Of a stretch of DNA of 64,000 nt, positions 1 through 9,415 are shown one piece after another (position 1 is the stretch's first letter; each line of letters starts with the position of its first letter). Below the pieces are notes generated by a model. The model did not search any database. It was not told the origin of the DNA and saw only the letters and a program-made list of their open reading frames with translations. Source of the DNA: Pseudomonadota bacterium (GTDB lineage Bacteria > Pseudomonadota > Gammaproteobacteria > Burkholderiales > Rhodocyclaceae); NCBI GenBank assembly GCA_018241665.1, contig JAFEDK010000026.1, positions 1-64,000 of the forward strand, read 5' to 3'. The position numbers and the translations under genes were made by a program.

Positions 1-36
1 TCTGAAAAATAATTCTCGAACGCCTCATCACACGTC

Positions 37-67
37 CGGGTGGGCTTCTTTAAGAGGAGCCCGCCCG
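37..67. terminator. Strong GC hairpin beyond the leftmost operon
   Basis: Positions 37-46 pair with 58-67 (ten pairs including one T-G), leaving a short loop. The hairpin lies about 140 bases beyond the last gene of the leftward operon. It has no U-run directly after the stem on either strand, so it may be a 3'-end stabiliser rather than an intrinsic terminator. I see no gene in 1-204. Confidence 0.35.
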
Positions 68-204
68 TCAATCCGCAGCCACCCAGCCTCACCTGAAGAG
101 CGCAGCCCACTAGCTCCGATACCGCCGACCTCAGTTTCATTCATCAAAAGATGAGACCCCCAGTGCATCAACGACGAGTTCGCCAATGAAGTCCGCAGCA
201 CGTA

Positions 205-588
205 TCAGCGCCGCTGGCGCTTGGGTCCCTCACTGGCGGTGATGGACAACACGGGCGTTTTCTGCCCACGCACCACTACCGCACCAGTGTTATCGAGGAT
301 ACCTGACGGGCCAGTGACGAAACCGATGCTCTCCGCGTGCAGTAAATGACGCGACGGCGCCATCAGGCGGACCTTGTACCACTTGCGGAAGTTGTCCTGG
401 ATCAGCAAGGTGCTGTCGTCCTCGGCGATCCAGTCCCGAACGCCGCGGCCATTGACCGCCGGGATGGAAAGCTCCGGCGCGTTTGTCGGCTCGCTCTTGC
501 CGGCTTCATCCTCCGCCGCTGCCAGCCCCAGCCAGCCGATGATCACGCCGACGACAGTCAGCCACACCAGCAGGATCACGTAACGCAT
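205..588 (-). CDS. Small secreted protein, DUF6491-like
   Basis: 127 residues. A hydrophobic N-terminal segment (about residues 3-25, ending AAA) looks like a signal peptide or anchor, so the product is probably periplasmic. The rest has the shape of a small beta-rich domain, with a stretch reading VRDWIAEDDSTLLIQ followed by WYKVRL that recalls DUF6491-type proteins; that match is from memory and not certain. The C-terminus is basic (PKRQRR). It starts 34 bases after the molybdenum hydroxylase large-subunit gene and is probably the last gene of the operon. No function can be assigned. Confidence 0.7.
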   Translation of the reverse strand: MRYVILLVWLTVVGVIIGWLGLAAAEDEAGKSEPTNAPELSIPAVNGRGVRDWIAEDDSTLLIQDNFRKWYKVRLMAPSRHLLHAESIGFVTGPSGILDNTGAVVVRGQKTPVLSITASEGPKRQRR

Positions 589-621
589 CGCCCCCCCTTC
601 AGGACATGTAGTGCAACGCGC

Positions 622-2868
622 TCAGCCCCAGCGCAGGTCAGTCCGCGCCAGCGGGAACTGACGGACACGCTTGCCAGTAGCGGCGAAGATCGCATTGCAG
701 ACGGCCGGAGCCAGCGGCGGCAGTGCCGGCTCGCCGAGGCCGGTGACCGGGTAGTCGGTCTTCACGAAATGCACCTCGATCTTCGGCGGCGCATCGGACA
801 TGCGGATCAGCGGATACTCGTTGAAATTGCCCTGCACGATGCGCCCACGCTCGATGGTGAGCTCCGGGAACATCAGCGTGCCGAGGCCATCGACGACCGA
901 GCCTTCGACCTGGTTCTCGGCGCCGGACAGGTTGACGATCTGCGCGCCGATGTCGGTGGCCACCACCACCCGGTCCACCTTCAGCGTACCGTCCTTCGTC
1001 ACCGTCACCTCGGCTACCTGGGCGATATAGCCTCGGTGGCTGAAATGGAAGGCAATGCCCTGCCCCTGGCCTTTCGGGAATTTCCGCTTGCCCCAACCGG
1101 CCTTGTCCGCCACATGCAGCAGCACCCGGCGCATGCGACTGACGTCGTAAGGCGTACCCCGCTCGCCGCTGCCGGCCACGATGGCCTTGTCGCCGAGGAT
1201 GTCGAGGCGGAACTCCAGTGGGTCACGCCCGGCAGCGTGGGCCAGCTCGTCGATGAAGCTGTGGAAGACCCACGCGAAGACGCAACTGCCCGGCGCCCGC
1301 CAAGGGCCCATCGGCACGCCGCATTCGATGGCCGACTGCTCCAGCAGGCAGTTGGCAACCCAGCGGCCGGGAAACTCGTCGCCCGACAGGCTGCCGCCGC
1401 TGCCCGGCACCAGGCTGGTCTTGCCGTCGCGGGTCACCGGGTTGGCAAAAGTCACGAAGTGGTTGTGCCAGGCGACCAGCCTACCCTGCGCATCGACGCC
1501 GCCGCGCAGGAAGTGGAAGCCGGCGGGCCTGAAATGGTCGTGGCGCAGGTCGTCCTCCCGCGTCCAAGTCAGCTTGACCGGCGCCTGGACACGCTGGGCG
1601 ATGGCCGCTGCCTCGACGATATAGTCCGCCGACAGGCGCCGGCCAAAGCCGCCACCACTGCGCGTGATGTGCAGGACAATCCTGTCCTTCGGGATGCCCA
1701 GCGTGGCGGTGACCAGCTCCTGACCAGCGGCCGGGTTCTGGGTCGGTGCCCACAGTTCGAGCACGCCATCCTTATAGTAGGCCGTGCAGTTCTGCGGCTC
1801 GAAGCTGGCGTGGGAGATGAACGGGTAGCTGTAGGCGGCCTCGACCGTTTTGGCGGCTCCGGCCAGCGCGGCGCCCACATCGCCATCCTGGCGCAGCACG
1901 GTTGCACCTGCCTGCTTGGACAGCCGCTGGGCGTCGGAGACGAAGCCGGACCAGCTCTGGTTGGCGAAGCGCCCTTCGTCCCAGTCCACCTGCAGCTGCT
2001 TGCGGGCGCTCCACGCCGCCCAGGTGGACTCGGCGACGATCGCCACGCCCGGCAGCAGGCCGCGCAGCTCGTCCGTGCCGGCGATCACGAAGGCGTCCTT
2101 CACACCGGGCAGCGCCTTGATCGCATCCAGATTGGCCGAGCGGACCTTGCCGCCGAACACCGGACTTTTCTCGTAGACCGCGTAGAGCATGCCCGGCAGC
2201 TGGGTGTCGATGCCGAACAACGGCCGGCCGGTGACGATCTGGTGGTTGTCCACGCCGCCGATCCGCTTGCCGAGCAACTTGAAGTCTTTCGGGTCCTTGA
2301 CCTGCACGTTCTTCGGGTCGGGCACCGGCAGCGCCGCCGCCGCATCCACCAGCTGGCCGTAGCCCAGCTTGCGCTTGGTCGGACGGTGATGCACGGCGGA
2401 GTCCGCCGCGAAACACTCGCCGACCGGCACCTTCCAGCTGCGCGCGGCCGCTTCCACCAGCATCAGCCGGGCTGCAGCGCCGAGGCGGCGGAAGTCCTCA
2501 TAGTTGGTCGGGGTGGATGTGGAACCACCGGCGCTCTGGCGACCATAGGCCGGGTCCAGGTCGCCCTGCACGATGCGCACGTCCTTCCAACTGACTTCCA
2601 GTTCCTCGGCGATCACCGTCGGCAACGAGGTCTTGATGCCCTGGCCGATTTCCGGCTGCTTGGAAACCAGCGTCACAACGCCGTCGCGGCCGATGCGGAT
2701 GAAGGCATTGGGCTTGAACTCGGCACCGCCGGCGACGGGCTTTTCAAGCCGCTCGACGGCCTGGGTCGTGCCGTTCAGGTAGAAACCGAGCACGAGACCG
2801 CCACCCGCCGCGGCGGACTGGCGGAGGAAGTTGCGGCGGCCGGCGCTGGCGAGATCGGGGGCGTTCAT
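622..2868 (-). CDS. Molybdopterin-binding subunit of a periplasmic xanthine dehydrogenase-family oxidoreductase (IorB type)
   Basis: About 748 residues, the usual size for isoquinoline 1-oxidoreductase beta-type subunits. The N-terminus carries a twin-arginine signal (GRRNFLRQSAAAGGG), so the folded cofactor-loaded enzyme is exported by Tat. The C-terminal motif GLGEPALPPLAP holds the conserved active-site glutamate region of the family. Members hydroxylate N-heterocycles or oxidise aldehydes and pass electrons to cytochrome c; the substrate here is unknown. The start at 2868 was chosen because GAGG lies six bases upstream; an in-frame ATG at 2880 that overlaps the previous stop as ATGA is the alternative. 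It follows the 2Fe-2S subunit and di-haem cytochrome genes, which would form its electron chain. Confidence 0.9.
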   Translation of the reverse strand: MNAPDLASAGRRNFLRQSAAAGGGLVLGFYLNGTTQAVERLEKPVAGGAEFKPNAFIRIGRDGVVTLVSKQPEIGQGIKTSLPTVIAEELEVSWKDVRIVQGDLDPAYGRQSAGGSTSTPTNYEDFRRLGAAARLMLVEAAARSWKVPVGECFAADSAVHHRPTKRKLGYGQLVDAAAALPVPDPKNVQVKDPKDFKLLGKRIGGVDNHQIVTGRPLFGIDTQLPGMLYAVYEKSPVFGGKVRSANLDAIKALPGVKDAFVIAGTDELRGLLPGVAIVAESTWAAWSARKQLQVDWDEGRFANQSWSGFVSDAQRLSKQAGATVLRQDGDVGAALAGAAKTVEAAYSYPFISHASFEPQNCTAYYKDGVLELWAPTQNPAAGQELVTATLGIPKDRIVLHITRSGGGFGRRLSADYIVEAAAIAQRVQAPVKLTWTREDDLRHDHFRPAGFHFLRGGVDAQGRLVAWHNHFVTFANPVTRDGKTSLVPGSGGSLSGDEFPGRWVANCLLEQSAIECGVPMGPWRAPGSCVFAWVFHSFIDELAHAAGRDPLEFRLDILGDKAIVAGSGERGTPYDVSRMRRVLLHVADKAGWGKRKFPKGQGQGIAFHFSHRGYIAQVAEVTVTKDGTLKVDRVVVATDIGAQIVNLSGAENQVEGSVVDGLGTLMFPELTIERGRIVQGNFNEYPLIRMSDAPPKIEVHFVKTDYPVTGLGEPALPPLAPAVCNAIFAATGKRVRQFPLARTDLRWG

Positions 2869-2876
2869 TGGCGGCC

Positions 2877-3359
2877 TCATTTGCGGGCTTTCTTGTCGGC
2901 GGCGGCCAGTTCGGCGGCCCGGTGAATACCCTTGCGGATGCGCAGATAGGTGCCGCAGCGGCACAGATTGCCCGCCATCGCACCGTCGATGTCCTCGTCG
3001 CTGGGGCGGGGGTTCTCCTTCAACAGCACCGCGGCAGTCATGATCTGGCCGGCCTGGCAGTAGCCGCACTGGGGCACGTCGAGTTCCTTCCAGGCCCGCT
3101 GCAGCGGGTGCTCGCCCTGCGGATCGAGCCCTTCGATGGTGGTGACCTGCTTGCGGCCGACAGTGGACACCGGCGTCATGCAGGCGCGGGCCGGCACGCC
3201 GTTCAAGTGGATCGTGCACGCGCCGCACTGACCGATGCCGCAGCCGTACTTGGTGCCGAGCAGCGACAGGCTGTCGCGCAGGACCCACAGCAGCGGCGTT
3301 TCCGGCGCCGCTTCGACGCTGCGGCTGTGACCGTTGATGGACAGGATGTATTTGCTCAT
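2877..3359 (-). CDS. [2Fe-2S] subunit of the molybdenum hydroxylase (IorA type)
   Basis: 160 residues. The N-terminal plant-type ferredoxin domain has cysteines C40, C45, C48 and C60 (CGIGQCGAC...C). The C-terminal helical domain has the second cluster (CGYC at 98-101 and CRC at 133-135). This is the standard small subunit that carries electrons from the molybdenum centre. It has no signal peptide of its own and is presumably exported bound to the Tat-signal large subunit encoded immediately downstream. The upstream neighbour is a di-haem cytochrome c, the likely acceptor. Confidence 0.93.
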   Translation of the reverse strand: MSKYILSINGHSRSVEAAPETPLLWVLRDSLSLLGTKYGCGIGQCGACTIHLNGVPARACMTPVSTVGRKQVTTIEGLDPQGEHPLQRAWKELDVPQCGYCQAGQIMTAAVLLKENPRPSDEDIDGAMAGNLCRCGTYLRIRKGIHRAAELAAADKKARK

Positions 3360-3393
3360 GGAATAGGTCGGTCCGGATGGTTGAAGGCGAGCC

Positions 3394-4020
3394 CTACAAA
3401 CCTGAAAGATAGTCCGCCAGTGCTTCGATATCCTTGTCGCCGAGCGACTTGGCAATCTGGTTCATGACGCCGTCCGGGCTGTTGCGGCGGGTGTCGCTGC
3501 GCCAGTCTTGCAACTGCCCGCGCAGGTAGAAGCGGTGCTGGCCGCCGATGGCCGGATAGGCCAGGCCGCCGTCCACCCTTCCCTTGCCGTCGGCCCCGTG
3601 GCAGGCGCTGCAGGCCGGGATGCCGCGCGCGCCGTCGCCCTGCTCGAAGAGGCTGCGCCCCAGAGCGTTGGCACTCAGCACAGCACCCTTCATCGCCGGC
3701 TGGGCGGCGAAATGGGCGGACACGTTGGCCAGTTCCGCGTCGCCCAGTTCCTGCGTCAGCGCCTGCATGATCACGTTGCGACGGCGGCCGTCGCGAAAGT
3801 CGCGCAGCTGCTTATATAGATAGGCCGCCTGCTGACCGCCCAGGCGCGGGTACTCGGCCACCGTGCTGTTGCCGTCCGGGTTGTGGCATTCCTTGCAGAC
3901 GTTGTCGTCGGACCAGGCCTTGCCGGCCAGCGGGTCGCCGATGCGATCCGCCGCAACCGCACTGCCAGCCGCACACAGCGCGCCGAGCAGCAGCATACGA
4001 AGTGAAGACGGAAGCCGCAT
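3394..4020 (-). CDS. Di-haem c-type cytochrome, cytochrome c4-like
   Basis: About 208 residues with a cleavable signal peptide (hydrophobic run ending AVAA) and two haem-binding sites, CKECH near residue 42 and CSACH near 137, each followed by a c4-type domain (LGGQ, QL.DF.. and [19 protein letters not shown]). Periplasmic electron carrier. ATG at 4020 is preferred for its GGTGA ribosome site; a GTG at 4029 overlaps the stop of the previous gene as GTGA. It is paralogous to the cytochrome at 9841-10578. Position next to the Mo-hydroxylase suggests it takes that enzyme's electrons. Confidence 0.9.
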   Translation of the reverse strand: MRLPSSLRMLLLGALCAAGSAVAADRIGDPLAGKAWSDDNVCKECHNPDGNSTVAEYPRLGGQQAAYLYKQLRDFRDGRRRNVIMQALTQELGDAELANVSAHFAAQPAMKGAVLSANALGRSLFEQGDGARGIPACSACHGADGKGRVDGGLAYPAIGGQHRFYLRGQLQDWRSDTRRNSPDGVMNQIAKSLGDKDIEALADYLSGL

Positions 4021-4025
4021 CGCGC

Positions 4026-4436
4026 TCACCCCAACGGCCGGATCGGCTTGAAGCGGTCGTGGCAGGCACGGCAGTCACGAGCAATGCCCAGCGCCGACTC
4101 GTAGGCGGCGGCGAAATCCCCGCGCTCCGCCAGGCTCGCCGCCCTGGCTGCCCGCTGGCGCCCGTCCCAGGACAGCAGCAGCGGATCGTCGTGTTCCCCC
4201 CGCGCCTCGTAGAAGCGCTCCATCAAACCGTACAGGTGCTCCAGCTCGCGGGCATCGGCGGTGGCCGACGCGGCGTCCTGACGCTTGAGGGCGAGCAACA
4301 CCGACTGGCTGTGACGGTCGATCTTCTGCATCCACACATCGAACTCGAGGATGCTGTCGGCCGCCGCGGTGCCGACGTAAAGCACACCGGCACTCAGGAC
4401 GACAACCGCCAGCAGACGTGGAAAGACGTGCTTCAA
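4026..4436 (-). CDS. Small periplasmic mono-haem cytochrome, C-terminal haem site
   Basis: 136 residues: a signal peptide (about 1-26), a helical body, and a single CRACH haem site at about 122-126, close to the C-terminus as in cytochrome c' four-helix bundles. It resembles in layout the protein at 5017-5400, although the sequence is diverged. Its start overlaps the peroxiredoxin stop by four bases (ATGA), so translation is coupled. No methionine ligand can be named with certainty; a pentaco-ordinate cytochrome c' is possible. Function in the operon is unknown, probably electron transfer or small-ligand binding. Confidence 0.82.
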   Translation of the reverse strand: MKHVFPRLLAVVVLSAGVLYVGTAAADSILEFDVWMQKIDRHSQSVLLALKRQDAASATADARELEHLYGLMERFYEARGEHDDPLLLSWDGRQRAARAASLAERGDFAAAYESALGIARDCRACHDRFKPIRPLG

Positions 4437-5011
4437 CGCGCCCCGCCCGCCAGCGTCTGCACCACTTCGAGGGCCTTGTCCACGTTGGCCACCGGCTGGA
4501 GGCCGGCCACCGTGGCGGCGATGCGACCATCCGGCCGGATCACGAAGGTGGTGCGCTCGGTGAAGGCGTGGTCGATGTCCTTGCCGCGGGAGTCCTTGGC
4601 GCCGCTGCGCGCCTCTCGCACCGCGATGTCGAAGGACTTGGCGATGCGGCCGTCGGCATCCGAGGCGACCGGCAGCTTGCCGGCGCAGAACTCCGGATCG
4701 GCGGAGAACTCGTTGAGGCGGCCGATGCTGTCCAGGGACACGCCGACCACGGTGGCGCCGGCGGCGTTGAACTTGCCCATGTTCTCGGCGAAGGTGTGGG
4801 CCTGCAGGTTGCAGCCGTTGGTGTAGGCCGACGGGTAGAAATACACCACCACCGGCCCCTTCCTGAGGGCGTCCTTCAGGGAATAGGAAAAGGCCTTGCC
4901 GGCCAGCGAGGCCTGGGCCTTGAAGTCCGGGGCAGCGTCACCCTCCTTGAGGGCGGCGGTGGCGGGCACGGCCAGGGCGGCGAGCAAGGCGCCGATCATG
5001 AGGGTCTTCAT
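4433..5011 (-). CDS. Exported peroxiredoxin, AhpC/TSA family (copy 1)
   Basis: About 192 residues. A signal peptide (MKTLMIGALLAALAVPATAA) places this thiol peroxidase in the periplasm. The peroxidatic motif reads YPSAYTNGC with Cys67; a further cysteine in DPEFCAGKL may be resolving. The ATG at 5011 was chosen because it directly precedes the signal peptide. It is closely similar over its length to the protein at 10589-11173, and both sit between a DUF1501 gene and a c4-like cytochrome gene. Likely role: removing peroxide made or met by the neighbouring redox proteins. Confidence 0.9.
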   Translation of the reverse strand: MKTLMIGALLAALAVPATAALKEGDAAPDFKAQASLAGKAFSYSLKDALRKGPVVVYFYPSAYTNGCNLQAHTFAENMGKFNAAGATVVGVSLDSIGRLNEFSADPEFCAGKLPVASDADGRIAKSFDIAVREARSGAKDSRGKDIDHAFTERTTFVIRPDGRIAATVAGLQPVANVDKALEVVQTLAGGAR

Positions 5012-5016
5012 TGGGG

Positions 5017-5400
5017 TCAATCCTGCTTGTAGACGTTGTGGCAAGCCTTGCAGGTCCGGCCGAGTTCGGCGGACGCGGCGGCGGCGCTGTCGAAATCCTT
5101 GGCAGCGACGGTGGTCACGATGCGGGCAGACAAGTCGATGCTCTTCTGGGACATCTTCACGCCGTCCTCGGCATCGCCCTTCTTCACGTAGTGATCCACC
5201 ACTTCCTTGAAGAGCTTCTCCAGCTCCTTGGCATCGGCGGTGGCGGTCTTGGCGTCCTTGATGCCGATGGCGGCGTCGGCGCTCTTGAAGGTGTCTTCCA
5301 CGTTGCGCATGAAGTCTTCGTCCACCGCCCCGGAGGCGGTGAGCGCAGTCGTGGCGAGCAGGCTGGTCAGGGCAAGGCGGAACAATTTTTTCTTGTACAT
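5017..5400 (-). CDS. Cytochrome c'-like periplasmic protein
   Basis: 127 residues with a signal peptide (about 1-25, ending ASG) and a helical body rich in Lys and Ala. The single haem motif CKACH lies at 117-121, ten residues from the end, the arrangement of cytochrome c' / c-556 bundles. ATG at 5400 immediately precedes the signal peptide. It lies between the DUF1501 gene and peroxiredoxin copy 1; the paralogous operon further right has no equivalent here, so it was gained or lost after duplication. Confidence 0.85.
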   Translation of the reverse strand: MYKKKLFRLALTSLLATTALTASGAVDEDFMRNVEDTFKSADAAIGIKDAKTATADAKELEKLFKEVVDHYVKKGDAEDGVKMSQKSIDLSARIVTTVAAKDFDSAAAASAELGRTCKACHNVYKQD

Positions 5401-5467
5401 GGGATCAAGCTCAGGGTGAATGCCGGCGGGCATGGCGAGGGCCCCTGCCCTCGCCCCCCGTTGCCGG

Positions 5468-6913
5468 TCAGGTGATGATTTCCGGCACCACGTCGCCAAA
5501 GACGGTCGTCGCCTTCTCCTGGCGGCCCTGGTACTGGAAAGTCAGCTTGCGGTGGTCGAGGCCCAGCTGGTGCAGCAGCGTGGCCTGCAGATCGTAGGTA
5601 TCGACGATGCCGGACGTGGCGCGCAGGCCGATTTCGTCGGTGGCCCCGTGGGTGTAGCCGGCCTTGATGCCACCGCCGGCGATCCACGAGGTGAAGCCCC
5701 ACGGATTGTGGTCGCGCCCGTCGCCGGTCTGGCCGTAAGGCGTGCGGCCGAACTCGGAGGTCCACACCACCAGCGTGTCCTTCAGCAGGCCGCGGGCCTC
5801 CAGGTCGGCGAGCAGGCCGGCGATCGGCTTGTCCACCAGCTTGGCCATCGTGCCGTGGTTCTTCTCGATGTTGTTGTGGGCGTCCCAGTCCGGCAGGCTG
5901 TCGTCCGGCGAGCCGGAGATCACATGCACGAAGCGCACGCCCTTCTCCACCAGGCGGCGGGCCCGCAGCAGATTGGTGCCGTATTCCACGGTGCCCTTGT
6001 CGTCGAGGCCGTAGAGCTTCTTGGTGGCGTCGCTTTCCTTGGACAGGTCCACCGCCTCCGGCGCCGACTTCTGCATGCGGTAGGCCAGGTCGTAGGAGCG
6101 CAGGCGGGCCTCCAGCTCGGTATCCGCCGGGAAACGCGCAGTGGTGCGCTGGTTGAGGGTCTTCAGCAGCTCCAGCGTGTTGCGCTGCTCCACGTCGGAC
6201 ACGCCGGCCGGGCGGTCGAGGTACATGATCGGCGAATCGCCCTGGCGGAAGGCCGTGCCCTGATATACCGCCGGCAGGAAGCCGGAGCTCCAGATCACCT
6301 GGCCGCGCCCGCCGCCACCGGTGCTGCGCCCGTTGGCGAGCACCACGAAGGCCGGCAGGTCGGGGTTGTTGGTGCCCAGGCCGTACTGGATCCACGAGCC
6401 AAGGGCCGGACGGCCCGGCACCAGGCCGCTGGTGTGCAGCTTGAGGGAGGCGATGACGTGGGTCGAGCCTTCGGTCTTGCTGCCCTTCAGGAAGCAGATC
6501 TTGTCGGCGTGCTGGGCCAGGTTGGGCACCAGGTCGGAGAACCAGGCGCCGCTCTCGCCGTACTGCTTCCAGGTGCGCTTGGTGGCGTAGAGGGCGCCGA
6601 CGCCACCGTCGGTGGCCGTCTTGAGGTTCTTGGAGAAGGAATCCGGCAGCGGCTGGCCGTGCAGCTTGACCAGCTCGGGCTTGTAGTCGAACAGGTCGAG
6701 GGTCGACGGCGCGCCGGCCATGTGCAGCCAGATCACCGCCTTGGCCTTGGCCGCGTGGTGGGGCTGCTTGGGAGCCAGCGGGTCGAGGTACTCGGCGGCC
6801 TGCACCGAGGAAATGAAGCCGCCACCGGGCAGCACGCCACTGAAGGCGAAGGCGCCGATGCCATAGCCGGCATTGACGAGGAAGCGACGACGGGCGTTGT
6901 GATCGTGAGTCAT
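5468..6913 (-). CDS. DUF1501 family exported protein (copy 1)
   Basis: 481 residues, full length for DUF1501. The N-terminus has a twin-arginine signal (RRRFLVNAGYGIGAFAFSG). The family belongs to the alkaline phosphatase/sulfatase fold group; motifs seen include the N-terminal WLHMAGAPSTLDLFDYKP and the C-terminal SEFGRTP...GRDHNPWGF region. No activity is established. DUF1501 genes are typically paired with DUF1549/DUF1553 genes, as here (36 bases upstream). It is clearly homologous to 11280-12734. Confidence 0.93.
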   Translation of the reverse strand: MTHDHNARRRFLVNAGYGIGAFAFSGVLPGGGFISSVQAAEYLDPLAPKQPHHAAKAKAVIWLHMAGAPSTLDLFDYKPELVKLHGQPLPDSFSKNLKTATDGGVGALYATKRTWKQYGESGAWFSDLVPNLAQHADKICFLKGSKTEGSTHVIASLKLHTSGLVPGRPALGSWIQYGLGTNNPDLPAFVVLANGRSTGGGGRGQVIWSSGFLPAVYQGTAFRQGDSPIMYLDRPAGVSDVEQRNTLELLKTLNQRTTARFPADTELEARLRSYDLAYRMQKSAPEAVDLSKESDATKKLYGLDDKGTVEYGTNLLRARRLVEKGVRFVHVISGSPDDSLPDWDAHNNIEKNHGTMAKLVDKPIAGLLADLEARGLLKDTLVVWTSEFGRTPYGQTGDGRDHNPWGFTSWIAGGGIKAGYTHGATDEIGLRATSGIVDTYDLQATLLHQLGLDHRKLTFQYQGRQEKATTVFGDVVPEIIT

Positions 6914-6949
6914 GATGTATGTGTTCCTGCCTTGTTCTCGCTGCGGCGC

Positions 6950-9415
6950 TTACAGGCGGTAGAGGAATTCGTTGGAGTTCACCACGGCGTGGACCAGCTC
7001 CACGAAGGCGGCGCTGCGGGCCGGGTTGGCCTTGTCCTTGGCAGACGCCTTGGCGCCGCCGGCACTGTCGCCGTCGTCATCGGACGCCTTCGCCAGCTTG
7101 GCCTGCTGGGTGTCCAGGTAGGACAGCAGCGTAGCCCGCTCGAACTTGTCGGGGCTGCGGCCGTAGAGCGTCTTGAAGAGGCCGTCCACCTTCTCGCGCA
7201 CGGCGCCGGCGTCCTTGGCGCCAACCGGGGCGACCACCTTCTTGCCGCCGGAGATCTGACCGGCGACGACCTTCTCTTCCTTGTCGAGGAAGGCCAGCAG
7301 GGACTCCTTCTCGGTCTTGTCCGGGTTGCGGCCGAAGGCGATCTGGTACAGGCGGTCGAGGCGTGCGTTGTCGCTCTCCCCCACTTCGCGGATCACCCGG
7401 CCGGCCAGCGCCTTCGACCACTCGAAGACCAGGTCGCTATTGACCAGCGCCAGCGCCTGCGGCGCGGTGGTGGTCACCTCGCGGCGGCCGTGGACCAGCT
7501 GGGGGTTGGCCCAGTCGAAGGTGTCGAGCAGCGGATACGGCGTATTGCGGCGCACGAAGATGTAGGCGCTGCGGCGGTGCTGGTCGGCCAGGCTGTCGGA
7601 GACCTTCCACGCGTTGCGGTTGTCGAAATTGACCGGCACCGGCGGGAACACCGACGGGCCGCCGATCTTTTCTTCGAGCAGGCCGGCGGCGTACAGCAGG
7701 GAGTCGCGCACCTGCTCGGCGTCCAGGCGCTGGCGCGGGAAGTAGGCCAGCAACTTGTCTTCCGGATCGATGCTGACCAGCTCCTCGCGGTGGTCGGACG
7801 ACTGGCGATAGACGCTGGACAGCAGGATTTCCCGCTGCAGCTTCTTCACGCTCCAGCCGTTCTTCACGAAGCTGTCGGCCAGGTAGTCGAGCAGCGCCGG
7901 ATTGACCGGTTTCTGGCCCATCTTGCCGAAGTCATTGACGGTATCCACCAGGCCGCGGCCGAAGTAGTTGTTCCACACCCGGTTCGCCAGCACCCGCGCG
8001 GTGAGCGGGTTGGACGGGCTGGCGATCCAGTTGGCGAGCGCGGTGCGCCGGCCGGACGAGGCGGCGGTGGCGACGATCTGCGGGTTCTGGCCGCCGGACA
8101 GGGCCGCCGGCAACGCCGGCTGGACTTCCTCCAGCTTGCGGTCGTAGATGCCCTTGAAGAGCACGAAGGTGGACGGCGAATCGCTGTGGCCGAGCTCGGT
8201 GGCGGTGGAGATGTTGCCCGGGTCCTTCGGTTTGAGGTCGTCGAACTTCTTCAGCTCGGCCACCACCTTCTCGTACTCCGCGTACTGGGTCTTGTCCTTC
8301 TCCTTCATCTGGTTGGCCGCATTGCGGGTGCGGCCGGACATGGTCCACAGGTTGCGGTGGTAGATCCAGCGGTCGTAGGCGTTGCGTTCCTTCTCCGGCT
8401 TGTTGATGGAGTCGCGGGTCTCCGGCACGAAGCCGAGCAAGCGGTCCGCCTCCAGCTTGTCGATGTAGGGCTTGAGCAGGGTTTCCTGTTTGGCGCGGAC
8501 GTCCTTGGTGGCGTCTTCCCACTTGGCCAGCCGGGCCGAGTAGTCGGCCAGTTCCTTGCCGGACAGCGGCGTGACGTCGTCGCGGAAGCTGGTGTTAACA
8601 AAGTAGGCCTGGAGCTGGTAGTACTCCTTCTGGCTGAACTTGTCGAACTTGTGGTTGTGGCACTGGGCGCAGTTGGCGGTGGTGGCCAGGAATACCGAGC
8701 TGACCGTGTCGGTCAGGTCGTTGGCGATCTCCTGCTTCTTCAGGTTGAGATCGCGGGCGTTGATCTCGTCCGGGAAGTTGCGCAGGAAGCCGGTCGCCAC
8801 CAGGGCGTCCTTGCGGTTGGGCCACAGCTCGTCGCCGGCCAGTTGTTCCTTGATGAAGACGTCGTAGGGCTTGTCGTCGTTAAAGGCCTTGATGACGTAG
8901 TCCCGGTAGCGCCACATGTTGGGCCGGGTGCCGTCGGTGTTGTAGCCGTCGCTGTCGGCGTGGCGGGTCAGGTCGAGCCAGCGGCGGCCCCAGCGCTCGC
9001 CATAGCGCGGCGAAGCGAGCAGGCGGTCCACCAGCTTCTCGTAGGCGTTGGGCGACTTGTCGCTGACGAAGGCCTTGACCTCCTCGGGGGTCGGGATGAT
9101 GCCCCAGGTGTCCAGCGTGACGCGGCGGATCAGCGTGGCCCGGTCCGCATCGGCGGACGGCTTGATGCCCTTGGCTTCGAGCTGGGCCAGGATGTGGGCG
9201 TCGATCGGGCTGCGCACCCACTTGGCGTCCTTCACGGCCGGCGTAGCCGGGCGCGCGACCGCCTGGTAGGCCCAGTGCTGCTGGCCCTGGGCCTGGCGAG
9301 CCGGACGGGCAGGTTCGGCGGGCGCGGCATCGGCGGCCAGCACGGCCACCGACTCCAGACTCATGACCCCGACCAGGCTCCAGGCCACCGCCAGGGATGC
9401 GGCTTTTCTCTTCAT
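6950..9415 (-). CDS. DUF1549/DUF1553 protein with one haem-type CxxCH (copy 1)
   Basis: About 821 residues with a signal peptide. An N-terminal DUF1549 domain (IDAHILAQLEAKGIKPS...) contains C249-A-Q-C252-H253 followed by NHKFDKFSQKEYY, a conserved haem c-like site. The C-terminal DUF1553 domain has GRRTALANWIASPSNPLTARV and FVKNGWSVKKLQREILLS. Such proteins are abundant in Planctomycetes and Verrucomicrobia, usually behind an extra PSCyt1 domain; here that domain is missing. ATG at 9415 directly precedes the signal peptide. First gene of the nine-gene leftward operon; a candidate sigma-54 site lies about 200 bases upstream. Biochemical role unknown. Confidence 0.92.
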   Translation of the reverse strand: MKRKAASLAVAWSLVGVMSLESVAVLAADAAPAEPARPARQAQGQQHWAYQAVARPATPAVKDAKWVRSPIDAHILAQLEAKGIKPSADADRATLIRRVTLDTWGIIPTPEEVKAFVSDKSPNAYEKLVDRLLASPRYGERWGRRWLDLTRHADSDGYNTDGTRPNMWRYRDYVIKAFNDDKPYDVFIKEQLAGDELWPNRKDALVATGFLRNFPDEINARDLNLKKQEIANDLTDTVSSVFLATTANCAQCHNHKFDKFSQKEYYQLQAYFVNTSFRDDVTPLSGKELADYSARLAKWEDATKDVRAKQETLLKPYIDKLEADRLLGFVPETRDSINKPEKERNAYDRWIYHRNLWTMSGRTRNAANQMKEKDKTQYAEYEKVVAELKKFDDLKPKDPGNISTATELGHSDSPSTFVLFKGIYDRKLEEVQPALPAALSGGQNPQIVATAASSGRRTALANWIASPSNPLTARVLANRVWNNYFGRGLVDTVNDFGKMGQKPVNPALLDYLADSFVKNGWSVKKLQREILLSSVYRQSSDHREELVSIDPEDKLLAYFPRQRLDAEQVRDSLLYAAGLLEEKIGGPSVFPPVPVNFDNRNAWKVSDSLADQHRRSAYIFVRRNTPYPLLDTFDWANPQLVHGRREVTTTAPQALALVNSDLVFEWSKALAGRVIREVGESDNARLDRLYQIAFGRNPDKTEKESLLAFLDKEEKVVAGQISGGKKVVAPVGAKDAGAVREKVDGLFKTLYGRSPDKFERATLLSYLDTQQAKLAKASDDDGDSAGGAKASAKDKANPARSAAFVELVHAVVNSNEFLYRL

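Noticed and set aside
346-2925. An 859-codon open frame on the plus strand
   Set aside because: It is opposite the molybdenum hydroxylase gene, which has clear family motifs and a Tat signal. The antisense product shows no recognisable domain.
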